A DNA stretch of 41,043 nt, from NCBI GenBank assembly GCA_902590465.1, contig CACIWX010000005.1, forward strand, positions 1 to 41,043, in the 5' to 3' direction. The translations under genes were made by a program, and so were the position numbers. Below are positions 8,487 to 16,753 of the stretch, one piece after another. Every line of letters starts with the position of its first letter. Position 1 is the stretch's first letter. The notes under the pieces are model-generated. The model saw only the letters and a list, made by a program, of their open reading frames with translations. It had not been told where the DNA came from and did not search any database. This stretch comes from an uncultured Pelagibacteraceae bacterium. Its GTDB lineage: Bacteria > Pseudomonadota > Alphaproteobacteria > Pelagibacterales > Pelagibacteraceae.

Positions 8487-9515
8487 TTACAAACCTTTAT
8501 AAGAAGTAGGAAAAATTTTTTCATTTTGCATCTCATAACCTTGGCGAATACTGATAGGAAAAATACCTTTTATCAAATTTCTTTTTCTTGTATCTAAACT
8601 ATCGATATCAAAATTTTTTGATAGACAAGAAGAAATATGATTTACATTTAATGCTAAATTTGTCCCAGATGAAAATACTGATGTAAGTTGAAGTCTATCT
8701 GAATTACTAACACCTTTAAACTTATGAATTATGTTTCCGCAATGTATTAAGACTGAACCTTTTTTTCCAACACAATCAACTACAGATTTTTTACTTTCCT
8801 CAATAGCTTCGTCTGATATTTTAAAGAATGAGTTCAAATTAAAATGTGACTTTGGCACAACTTGCATTCTGGTTTTTGATTTATCTACATCACTTAAAAA
8901 TACTGTAACTGAAATAGTATTGGTGTAATCTACGTGCCAATAAGAGGCAACTTGTTCTTTTATTTTTTTTGTATGAATTTCCTTTGAAGTTCTTTCATAC
9001 GCACAATGTGTGTAATTAATTGCTGGATACATTCTTGAATATAATTTTGTGTTCAAATAATTTTCCATTATATCAATTATATTTTCATCCAACCAAATTT
9101 TAACTAAGTTATCCGTAAGTGGGACTCCTCTAAACCTATGATATGAATTTTCATTTCTTTTTTGAGATTTTAAATTTGCGATAATTGTTTCGTTATCCTT
9201 TATAATTTTTTCTATAATATTTTCATCAAAATAATTTTCCAAAACAATAAATCCATTGTTATTAAGAAACTGAAGTTTTTCTTTAATAAATGTATTTTTT
9301 ATTTTTTTAATTTTAAATTTATTAATAAAATAATTTATTAACTTGATTTGACGATTCTTAATTGAAAATAAAATTTTTTCAAAATATAAAAAATTCCATT
9401 TCACTAATCTCCAAAAATTCACCGAACCTATAAATTCACCATAGTAAATGTTATTATCACTATTATGATATAATTTAGCTCTTATTTTTTTTAGTAAATT
9501 TTTAATTAATTTCAT
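8487..9515 (-). CDS. Phytanoyl-CoA dioxygenase (PhyH) family protein
   Basis: A 342-residue Fe(II)/2-oxoglutarate dioxygenase-like protein. The iron-binding facial triad is visible: His194 and Asp196 in WHVDYT, and the distal His264 in HCGNIIHKF, with an Arg a few residues later (SDRLQL) suited to 2-oxoglutarate. The entry segment FLNNNGFIVLENYFDENIIEKI is typical of PhyH proteins. The ~100-residue N-terminal extension is rich in Lys, Asn and Phe and has no clear domain. In glycan islands such enzymes probably hydroxylate a sugar or lipid-linked intermediate; the substrate is unknown. Its start overlaps the NeuA stop by 4 bp. Confidence 0.83.
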   Translation of the reverse strand: MKLIKNLLKKIRAKLYHNSDNNIYYGEFIGSVNFWRLVKWNFLYFEKILFSIKNRQIKLINYFINKFKIKKIKNTFIKEKLQFLNNNGFIVLENYFDENIIEKIIKDNETIIANLKSQKRNENSYHRFRGVPLTDNLVKIWLDENIIDIMENYLNTKLYSRMYPAINYTHCAYERTSKEIHTKKIKEQVASYWHVDYTNTISVTVFLSDVDKSKTRMQVVPKSHFNLNSFFKISDEAIEESKKSVVDCVGKKGSVLIHCGNIIHKFKGVSNSDRLQLTSVFSSGTNLALNVNHISSCLSKNFDIDSLDTRKRNLIKGIFPISIRQGYEMQNEKIFPTSYKGL

Positions 9516-10186
9516 CTCAATAGTGTTTTACAAATTTTTAGATCAACTTCATCATCTATATCTATTGCTCTGATTTTAGGAATTTCAACTCCTAAAACTT
9601 TTTTATCAAACAAAAAGGGTTTTTTTACTATTTTTTGAGGATTAAATAAATAAACACTATTAGCTATTAAATAAATATTTTTTACATCTTGTCTTTGATA
9701 AATTCTTCCACTTTTATCCAATTTATTAATTAAATTAAATTGGTTTTTTTTTACAATGTTTAAAGCCGGATGATATTTGGTTTTATAAACAGTCATCACC
9801 ATATGAAAATTTGATTTAAATTTTTTTATACAGTCAATTATATCCTTGCTTGCTCTTAATGGAGAGGTACAGGGAAGAACTAACATCAAATCAAATTTCA
9901 TTTTTTTTTTTTTCAAATAATCTATTGCGTGTAACCAAGACTTCATTTCTAAGGATTTATCTTTACATAATTTTTTAGGCCTCAAAATCGATAAGGCTCC
10001 ATGAGCATTTCCCTCATTTAAAATTTTTTTATTATCTGACGAAACGAAGACTCTATCTATTGCTTTAATATTTTTTGCCTGTTTAACAGTTCTAGCAACT
10101 AGAGATAAATTATTTATTTTTTTTAAATTCTTATTTTTTATACCTTTAGAGCCACCACGAGCAAATATAAATGCAAAAATTTTCAT
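9512..10186 (-). CDS. neuA: N-acylneuraminate-type cytidylyltransferase (CMP-nonulosonate synthetase)
   Basis: A 224-residue CMP-sugar synthetase that would activate a nonulosonic acid with CTP. The CTP loop FARGGSKGIKNKN (7-20) is the diagnostic motif. VSSDNKKIL, LRPKKLCKDKSLEM, LPCTSPLRASKDI and the late IDIDDEVDL block are all typical of NeuA, LegF and PseF. Length is normal. With the NeuC-like and NeuB genes at 18473-20655 it completes the core of a sialic-acid-like pathway. Whether the product is neuraminate, legionaminate or pseudaminate cannot be decided from sequence alone. It starts one base upstream of the ABC transporter stop. Confidence 0.9.
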   Translation of the reverse strand: MKIFAFIFARGGSKGIKNKNLKKINNLSLVARTVKQAKNIKAIDRVFVSSDNKKILNEGNAHGALSILRPKKLCKDKSLEMKSWLHAIDYLKKKKMKFDLMLVLPCTSPLRASKDIIDCIKKFKSNFHMVMTVYKTKYHPALNIVKKNQFNLINKLDKSGRIYQRQDVKNIYLIANSVYLFNPQKIVKKPFLFDKKVLGVEIPKIRAIDIDDEVDLKICKTLLR

Positions 10187-11881
10187 TTATTTTTTTTTAT
10201 AATTTTTAAGTGTTTTATTTTTAAATTCATAAACTTTGTTAAAAAATTTTAAATTTTCTTTAGCATGAGTAATTAATATTATTGTCTTGTTTTTAAATTC
10301 TTTGAAAATATTGCTAATTATTATTTTTTCTGTTTTAGTATCTAGAGCGCTTGTTGGTTCATCAAGCAATATTATTTCATTACTAGAATACAAGGCTCTG
10401 GCTATCCCTATTCTTTGTGCCTGGCCACCAGATATCTCAGCACCATTTTCTCCTATAATTGTTTTATCTTTTAAAAATAGTTTATTTACAAATTTTTTAA
10501 GCTGGGTAACTCTAATACATTTTTCGTAATGTGCCTTATCAAAAGTTTTATTTGATTGAAATAATACATTATTTTTTATTGTATCATCAAACAAAAAAAC
10601 TTTTTGCGGAACATAACTTATGTTCAAGAAATTATTTTTTAAACTATTAATCTTTTTCCCATTCAAATAAATTTTCCCTTTTGGAATATCTAGTAATCCT
10701 AGAATAATATCTAACAATGTAGTTTTTCCAGATCCGGTTTCCCCTACAATCGCAACTTTTTCACCTCTCTTAAGATCAAAATTGAGGTTCTTTATTACAA
10801 TTTTATTTTCATATTTGAATGATAGATTTTGTAATTTAAGATTATCAAAAGTTTTATAGTTTGGCTTGATAGATGTAACGATCTTTTTTGAAAGATCCTG
10901 GCTAATTAAATTTATAGGTTTTTTTGCAAATTTTATAAGTTGTAATGTTGAAAATACCTTATTAACAGAAGGTAGTAATCTAAAGGCTGCAAAAGTAAAA
11001 ACTCCAATGACTGTTATAATATGGCTTAAATTATTATCATAATAAATTAGTAATAATATAAATAATACGATTGTGATAACGGAAATAACTTCAAAGTAAA
11101 TTCTGGGTATCCTTTGATAAAATCTAAATAATGTATAAATATTTAATAATTTTTTACTTAATTCGTTATAAAGGTTTAAAAATTTTTTTTGTGTCTTAAA
11201 TGTTTTTATATCTTTTATTCCAGTAAAAGCCTCTTGCAATTTTTTAATTTTATTGGCTTCTTCTTTAACTCTTTCTTGACCAATAAATTTTATAGATCTG
11301 TTAGTAAATAAATATAACAATGATGACAAAAAAATTAAAAAAACGCTAGAAAATAGAAAACCTATGGGCTCAAAATATATTAAAAATGAACTAATAAAAA
11401 TTATTACAAAAAGCTCGGCTACAAATTGTATAAAGCCATGTACTGAAGCTGCATAAACATTTAGATCAGCTGTTATCCTAGAAATTATTTTTGAAGAATT
11501 ATTTTTAACATGAAAATAGTAATTTTTTTGCAAATAATTCTCGTATAATTTTACTGAAGTAAATTCTTTAATCTTAGAAACAAATTTAGATTCACGCCAA
11601 ATATAAATCAATAAGAAAATATTTTTGAATATAAATATAAAAAGAAAGAATCCAAGGAATACCAGGATTTGGTTTTGTTTAGTTGGCTCTCCAATAAAAT
11701 TGATTAAAAATTCTAATTTTGGATATGTTTCAAAAATATCGTTATTTGTTAAAAGTGTTATAACCGGTATAAAAAGACCTATGCTCAATGTCTCTAAAAT
11801 TGCACTCATGAACATCATTAAAACTAATAGATAAAATTCATTTCTATAATTTTTTTGAAGGCTTTTTAAAATCAATCGCAT
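10187..11881 (-). CDS. ABC transporter with fused membrane and ATPase domains (PglK/MsbA-like flippase)
   Basis: A 564-residue half-transporter that probably moves a lipid-linked glycan across the inner membrane. Residues 1 to about 320 contain about six hydrophobic segments, and the ATPase domain covers about 345-564. Walker A GETGSGKTT is at about 378, the Q-loop is in SYVPQKVFLFDDT, the signature ISGGQAQRIGIARAL is at about 483, Walker B reads IILLDEPTSALD, and the switch His is in ILITHAKENL. All motifs are intact. The gene lies inside the glycan operon, 3 bp from HisH and adjacent to NeuA, which fits a flippase role (PglK-type) for the island product. No Wzx-type flippase is visible in the window. 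Confidence 0.92.
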   Translation of the reverse strand: MRLILKSLQKNYRNEFYLLVLMMFMSAILETLSIGLFIPVITLLTNNDIFETYPKLEFLINFIGEPTKQNQILVFLGFFLFIFIFKNIFLLIYIWRESKFVSKIKEFTSVKLYENYLQKNYYFHVKNNSSKIISRITADLNVYAASVHGFIQFVAELFVIIFISSFLIYFEPIGFLFSSVFLIFLSSLLYLFTNRSIKFIGQERVKEEANKIKKLQEAFTGIKDIKTFKTQKKFLNLYNELSKKLLNIYTLFRFYQRIPRIYFEVISVITIVLFILLLIYYDNNLSHIITVIGVFTFAAFRLLPSVNKVFSTLQLIKFAKKPINLISQDLSKKIVTSIKPNYKTFDNLKLQNLSFKYENKIVIKNLNFDLKRGEKVAIVGETGSGKTTLLDIILGLLDIPKGKIYLNGKKINSLKNNFLNISYVPQKVFLFDDTIKNNVLFQSNKTFDKAHYEKCIRVTQLKKFVNKLFLKDKTIIGENGAEISGGQAQRIGIARALYSSNEIILLDEPTSALDTKTEKIIISNIFKEFKNKTIILITHAKENLKFFNKVYEFKNKTLKNYKKK

Positions 11882-11884
11882 AAT

Positions 11885-12520
11885 TTAATTATTTAAAAAA
11901 TTTTTTAATATCTTAATTCCCGCAATTCCACTTTTTTCAGGATGAAATTGACAACCAAATACATTTTCTTTTTCTTGAAGTACAGCTGCAGTTACTTTAT
12001 GATTTTCTCTAAAATTATAGGTTACTAGCGAATTTCTGTTTAATTTTTCGGATTTAACCATGTAAGAATGAATAAAGTAAAAATAAGAGTTGTTCTTTAT
12101 GCCTTTAAATAAACTATTTTTACTTTTTTTTGTAAGCTCTATTTTGTTCCATCCAATTACAGGAATTTTGTAAGGAAATAATTTTTTAATCTTAACTACT
12201 TTTCCCTGAATTAACCCAAGGCCCTTAGTTGAAGTGTTTTCCTCACTTGATTGAAATAAAAGTTGCATGCCTAAACAAATTCCTAAAATAGGTTTTTTTT
12301 TATGGAGTTTTTTTAATGATGAAATTAAGTTCAATTTATATAAAGATTTCATTGCCTTATCGTAAGCTCCTACTCCTGGCAGAATAATATGCGTAGCTTT
12401 ATTGATTGATTGATTATTATTAATTATGAAATTTTTTACTTTAATTTTATCTAAAGCGTTTTTAATACTATGCAAATTTCCGCAATCGTAATCTACGATA
12501 CCGACGAGTTTATGTTTCAT
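11885..12520 (-). CDS. hisH: HisH-like glutamine amidotransferase of a sugar amidination system
   Basis: A 211-residue class I glutaminase that releases ammonia from glutamine for a partner synthase. The nucleophile is Cys82 in GICLGMQLLF, and the His-Glu pair is in CQFHPEKSG near residue 195. Its N-terminus (GIVDYDCGNLHSIKNAL) is typical of HisH. Its place among glycan genes, with a HisF homologue at 16740 and an N-acetyl sugar amidotransferase at 15527, points to the HisH2/HisF2/WbpG arrangement that makes acetamidino sugars rather than to histidine synthesis. Four genes separate it from the HisF/amidotransferase pair. Its start overlaps the stop of the upstream LA_1612-like gene by 4 bp. 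Confidence 0.9.
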   Translation of the reverse strand: MKHKLVGIVDYDCGNLHSIKNALDKIKVKNFIINNNQSINKATHIILPGVGAYDKAMKSLYKLNLISSLKKLHKKKPILGICLGMQLLFQSSEENTSTKGLGLIQGKVVKIKKLFPYKIPVIGWNKIELTKKSKNSLFKGIKNNSYFYFIHSYMVKSEKLNRNSLVTYNFRENHKVTAAVLQEKENVFGCQFHPEKSGIAGIKILKNFLNN

Positions 12521-13665
12521 AGATTATTTTTTAAAAAATTTTTTAGATTTGAATTATTGTTATCAAAAGCAATAATATCTTTTAATTTAGACTTTCTATA
12601 ATAATCCCAACTTTTTTTTCTAAGTGGAAGTACATTGTTTATTAATCTGTTAAACTCTTTTTTTGTTACTTCATTAGTCCAAATAAATCCTTTTGGTTTT
12701 TTTTGTGAAGGCCACCCAAAATAAACTTTTTTATCATTTAGAGATTTTCTCGCAAAAAAACTTATAGTTTTAATTCCTTTTCCTAATGACTCAAATCCGA
12801 GTGTTGATTCAGCGAAAATGTTAATAGTTGATTGAGAAATGTATTTATATCCATTTGTTCTATAAATGTCATTCTTGTCTCTAATGAGCATGCTCCATTT
12901 ATTAGTGCCTATCAATTTTTGATAGAAATTTTTTTCTTCAGAAAAGTCAAGGCTGCTTCCTATAATTTTAAAATCGAAATTATTTTTTTTACAATATTGA
13001 GCAATAATTGGTATTAATTTAATTTCTAAATTATAAAAATCTCTTTTTAAAATACTTTTATTTTTGAATTTATAAAAAACTTCATTCCATTTTCCACGGG
13101 ATCTGTATTGTGAAATATAACTTATTATTTTTTTTTTATTTTTATTTGCTTTAACCGGATAATTATTTCTCAATGATCCTGTGACAAAAATTTTTTTATA
13201 TTTTAAGTATCTTTTATATAGTTCTGCAAAACCAGAACTGATACAAAAAATATAATCTACAGAAAATTTTTTTACTTTTTTATTTTTTTTTAATAAATAA
13301 AAATTATCTCCATACTTATTATGTTGATATGCCGTTTGAACTAAAACTGTTTTACACGAGGGATAAATATCCTTTAATTGGTAAAAATTTAAATTATTGT
13401 CTATAGTGGTAATAATTATTTTTGGATGAATTTTTTTAAGATAATAATAAAAATAAAATTTCTTACTAAACTTGAAATTTAAGAGCATCTTTAATACGAC
13501 GACTAAATTAATTTCATGCCTGTAATCTAATACCTCATAATTCTTAATTTTGACGTTTCTTTTAAGATCTCTCAAGCTATAGAAATCAAAAATTAATAAA
13601 TCTTTTTTTTTTAAAAATTTAAATGTAAATTTTTTACCTAAAATTTTTGTTACAAAATTAAACAC
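12517..13665 (-). CDS. Putative O-antigen biosynthesis protein resembling the LA_1612 family
   Basis: A 382-residue soluble protein without signal peptide. Segments such as IITTIDNNLNFYQLKDIYP, LVQTAYQH, DYIFCISSGFAELYKRY and the late SQSTINIFAESTLGFESLGKG resemble the LA_1612-type putative O-antigen/surface-carbohydrate proteins. The last segment looks like the donor-binding C-terminal half of a GT-B glycosyltransferase, with the nucleotide-sugar-binding Glu and Ser/Thr residues. No biochemical function is established that I can name. Since no classical glycosyltransferase is seen in the window, this is the best candidate for the enzyme that transfers the island's sugar (inference). It is 16 bp downstream of the dehydratase gene. 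Confidence 0.65.
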   Translation of the reverse strand: MFNFVTKILGKKFTFKFLKKKDLLIFDFYSLRDLKRNVKIKNYEVLDYRHEINLVVVLKMLLNFKFSKKFYFYYYLKKIHPKIIITTIDNNLNFYQLKDIYPSCKTVLVQTAYQHNKYGDNFYLLKKNKKVKKFSVDYIFCISSGFAELYKRYLKYKKIFVTGSLRNNYPVKANKNKKKIISYISQYRSRGKWNEVFYKFKNKSILKRDFYNLEIKLIPIIAQYCKKNNFDFKIIGSSLDFSEEKNFYQKLIGTNKWSMLIRDKNDIYRTNGYKYISQSTINIFAESTLGFESLGKGIKTISFFARKSLNDKKVYFGWPSQKKPKGFIWTNEVTKKEFNRLINNVLPLRKKSWDYYRKSKLKDIIAFDNNNSNLKNFLKNNL

Positions 13666-13681
13666 TTTTGAATGAGATTTA

Positions 13682-14725
13682 CTAAATAATTTTTTTTAAA
13701 AAAGTTTTTAATCTTTTTTTTGACATTAAAAAGTTTTTATTATCTGAATTGTAAATATCTTTTTTGATTACTTTTGTAGCTTTATAAAAATCAATCATTT
13801 TTTTTTCGTTATAAATCTTGTTAATTACTAAAAGTTTTTTATTATCATAAAGATATTTTAATTCTTTCTTAGTAAACAACGACTCAGAAAGTTTTTCTCC
13901 ATCTTTTTTCCCAATAAGAAGAATTTTGTTTTTAGATTTAAAAATCGATTTTAACACTAACGCTAAATCAAAAACTTTGAACGATTTCATTGAATTAAGT
14001 ATAAAAATTTCATTTCCTCTCATTAGTGAAATTGACTCTGTTATTAGCTTAACTGCGCTGTCAATTACCATGAAAAATCTTGTCATGTTTTTGTCAGTTA
14101 CAGTTATATTTTTTCTTTTTTTTATTTGATTAATAAATAGAGGTATAACTGACCCTCTAGACCCAACAACATTCCCAAATCTTATACAGGCAAACTTTGT
14201 TTTAGATTTTTTATTAAAACCTAAAACTATTTTTTCAGCCTTCAGTTTTGTTTCACCCATAATGGATGTTGGGTTAACAACTTTATCTGTGCTTATTAGT
14301 AAAAATTTTTTTACTTTATTTTTAATAGCAGCCTTACATAAATTACTTGTGCCAAATAAATTGGTTTTTATCGCTTCTTGGGGATTATATTGACATATTG
14401 GAACATGTTTTACAGCAGCAGCATGAATTATTATGTCTATTTTTTTTGACGCCTCTACACATCTTTTATAATCTCTAACATCTCCATACAGTATTCTGAT
14501 TCTATTTTTTTTCATTGCATTTTTAAATGCATCAAATTTTGTTTTATTTTTTTTTGTAGGATTTAATAATTCTTGATTAAGTTCAAATAAGCCATTCTCA
14601 TCATTGCTCATAGCCCTAATCACTTTACAACTTTTTGTTTTAATCAAATTTTTAAGTAACGCACTACCTATAGATCCAGATGCGCCTGTTATAAGAACAG
14701 ATTTACCTTTAAAATAATTTATCAT
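13682..14725 (-). CDS. UDP-HexNAc 4,6-dehydratase (CapD/PseB/LegB family)
   Basis: A 347-residue soluble extended SDR of the polysaccharide-biosynthesis type, which makes a 4-keto-6-deoxy sugar from UDP-GlcNAc or a similar sugar. The NAD motif GASGSIG is at 14-20. IHAAAVKHVPICQYNPQEAI is the family hallmark. The active-site stretch LISTDKVVNP...IMGETK carries Asp-Lys and the Lys of the MGxxK motif; as in WbpM/PglF-like enzymes, Met replaces the usual SDR Tyr. RFGNVVGSRGSVIPLF and MTRFFM are also family blocks. It would be the first dedicated step of the nonulosonate route. Its 3'-most neighbour is the LA_1612-like gene, and its start overlaps the sulfotransferase gene by 17 bp. Confidence 0.9.
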   Translation of the reverse strand: MINYFKGKSVLITGASGSIGSALLKNLIKTKSCKVIRAMSNDENGLFELNQELLNPTKKNKTKFDAFKNAMKKNRIRILYGDVRDYKRCVEASKKIDIIIHAAAVKHVPICQYNPQEAIKTNLFGTSNLCKAAIKNKVKKFLLISTDKVVNPTSIMGETKLKAEKIVLGFNKKSKTKFACIRFGNVVGSRGSVIPLFINQIKKRKNITVTDKNMTRFFMVIDSAVKLITESISLMRGNEIFILNSMKSFKVFDLALVLKSIFKSKNKILLIGKKDGEKLSESLFTKKELKYLYDNKKLLVINKIYNEKKMIDFYKATKVIKKDIYNSDNKNFLMSKKRLKTFLKKII

Positions 14726-15518
14726 AATTAAAATTCAACGATGCTAAGAAATTTTTTTTAAACTTTGCAGAATAAAATTTATTAAAATATGGTCCATTTA
14801 TTTTTTTGCTTGAACTAAAATTATTTTTTCTTTTAAAGTTAATAATTCTTTTTTTTCTTAATTCTAAATTATTAAAACTTGAATTTATCTTACCGAAATT
14901 TTTTTTAGAAAATTTTAATTTATGTTTAAAATTAAATTTTTCATTTAATAGAAATAGAAAATTATTCATAGATTCATACGATTCGAAAATTTCTTCAAAT
15001 TTAAAGATGTCTACATTTTTAAATTGATTTTTTAGGTAATTAATTAATAATTTGTAATTATAAAAATTTTTGTAAAAAACAATATCATTTGACATATTTC
15101 TTGCTCTTCTTGTGGAATTGAAGTCAAATATATCATCGATGCATTGCCATAAATTTCCATGCTCAACGCTATATTTATAGGTAGATACCAAATGCGAAAA
15201 CGGCTCTCTTAAAACTAAGATAATATGTGGATTTTTGTAAATATCATTAATTTTTTTCTTAAGTTCGTTTAAATTATAATCTGGATTAAAAAAATTTTCA
15301 GAAGATATTAAAGTTTTGTTTTTAATATTTAATTTAATTTTTTTTTTAATATTGTAAAATGGATTATAAAATAAATTTATTCTAAATTTATCAAATTTGC
15401 TTGAATTATATCTATCTATATACTTAATATTTAGAATTTTTGGAAAAACTTTTTTTTGAATGAAATCAGATCCTGTTCTGCCCAGACCAATGTGTAAGAA
15501 AACTTTATCTTTTTTCAT
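14709..15518 (-). CDS. Sulfotransferase-like protein
   Basis: A 269-residue protein with the two cofactor-binding blocks of PAPS-dependent sulfotransferases. The 5'-phosphosulfate loop is in FLHIGLGRTGSDFIQKK near the N-terminus, and the 3'-phosphate block is ILVLREPFSHLVSTYKY (about residues 98-114). The ISSENFF segment between them is also usual. The C-terminal third is Lys/Asn/Phe-rich and not recognisable. It may sulfate the island glycan; the APS-kinase-like protein at 4038 could supply PAPS. The substrate is unknown, and non-sulfating relatives cannot be excluded. It lies 8 bp downstream of the N-sugar amidotransferase gene. Confidence 0.72.
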   Translation of the reverse strand: MKKDKVFLHIGLGRTGSDFIQKKVFPKILNIKYIDRYNSSKFDKFRINLFYNPFYNIKKKIKLNIKNKTLISSENFFNPDYNLNELKKKINDIYKNPHIILVLREPFSHLVSTYKYSVEHGNLWQCIDDIFDFNSTRRARNMSNDIVFYKNFYNYKLLINYLKNQFKNVDIFKFEEIFESYESMNNFLFLLNEKFNFKHKLKFSKKNFGKINSSFNNLELRKKRIINFKRKNNFSSSKKINGPYFNKFYSAKFKKNFLASLNFNYDKLF

Positions 15519-15526
15519 TATTTGAT

Positions 15527-16753
15527 TTAATCATCAGTTCCGGTTTTATTTATTGTATGTCTTAGTTTCCATCCAGAATTTGTTTTTTTCCATAAATGAT
15601 CTTGTCTAAAATTATCACAAGTTTTGATAAAACTATCTTTTGTTATTTCCAAATATTTTAAAACATCATTTAAATAAATGTCTGGAAATTCACCGTCAAA
15701 TTTTTCTACTAATTTTTTTCCCTCCTGCAGAGTAATATGCTTGTTCCTTACTTCTTTAGCAGCGTCATGACTTGTTCTTCCTAAACCAAATTTGATAAAT
15801 GATGTGTAATAGTGTAAATCATCAATCTTATCATCTATACTTTGAAATTTTTGAAAAGTTCCTTGTGTTCTAAATGGTCTAGCTTTAAATCCACAATTTT
15901 CAACCGAATAATAGTAATTTTCTTGAGGAATCCATTTTAAGTAATATCCAAGATAATGAACTTGTAATTTTTTTCTTTTTTTAATTTTTTCTTCTGAGAT
16001 TGGCAGATAAATATCTAAATCGTTTTTTTTAAAATTAAACTTTTTGATCAAATCTGAATATTTAATTCCAGACAAATAAATATTTTTAATATTTTTCTCT
16101 ACATAGGCAGATTTTGCTCTTAAAGATGATGCATTATTTTTTATGGGAGCTCCATATTCTGCTTCGGACTCACCATAAAAAATTAAATCAATACCATAAT
16201 TGTATGCTATTTTTGGGGCAAGATTTTTTTGACCTAATATAAAAGTCTGAAAAGGGTGTAGAAGGTTTTGGATAGAAAGTTTTGTCAATTTTTTTTGTAC
16301 TATTGGATTAGGTTTAAAAGAAATATTATCAAATCCCCCTACCTCAAGCCAATTTTTAAAATTTTCATATCCATAGTCAGTATATAAAATTGGAGGCCAA
16401 GTAATAGTTAGCGGGTTCATGCCATATTTATATTTTAATATGTGGGCAGTGAAAGCGCTGTCTTTTCCTCCGCTTCCAGGTATTAAGCAGTCATATTCTC
16501 CATTATTTTTTCTAAATTTATTTAAAAGTTTTTTAAGTTCTTTTTCTCTTTTGCTCCAACTGATAGTTTTGTACTTAATGGCATGATATTTACATGCATC
16601 ACAAATTCCATCTTTATCGATGTTCATATACAATGCACCTGTCCTGTTAATTGTGTGTTTAAATTCAGGAATGGTTACTGGTTTTTGATTAGATAAAACA
16701 CATTTCTTGCAAAATAATACTTTTTTTGGAGATGTAAATTTAATTTTTTTCAT
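15527..16753 (-). CDS. N-acetyl sugar amidotransferase (WbpG/PseA/LegA-type)
   Basis: A 408-residue ATP-pyrophosphatase-type amidotransferase that converts an N-acetyl to an acetamidino group on a surface sugar, using ammonia supplied by a HisH/HisF pair. Two Cys pairs suited to zinc lie near the N-terminus (Cys15/Cys18 in CKKC and Cys51/Cys54 in CDAC). The PP-loop SGGKDS is at 94-99. The C-terminal motif LGRTSHDAAKEVR and the ENCGFKARPFRTQGTFQKF segment are typical of WbpG/PseA proteins. Its start overlaps the HisF gene by 14 bp, which supports joint function. This enzyme is the strongest sign that the glycan carries amidino groups. Confidence 0.9.
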   Translation of the reverse strand: MKKIKFTSPKKVLFCKKCVLSNQKPVTIPEFKHTINRTGALYMNIDKDGICDACKYHAIKYKTISWSKREKELKKLLNKFRKNNGEYDCLIPGSGGKDSAFTAHILKYKYGMNPLTITWPPILYTDYGYENFKNWLEVGGFDNISFKPNPIVQKKLTKLSIQNLLHPFQTFILGQKNLAPKIAYNYGIDLIFYGESEAEYGAPIKNNASSLRAKSAYVEKNIKNIYLSGIKYSDLIKKFNFKKNDLDIYLPISEEKIKKRKKLQVHYLGYYLKWIPQENYYYSVENCGFKARPFRTQGTFQKFQSIDDKIDDLHYYTSFIKFGLGRTSHDAAKEVRNKHITLQEGKKLVEKFDGEFPDIYLNDVLKYLEITKDSFIKTCDNFRQDHLWKKTNSGWKLRHTINKTGTDD

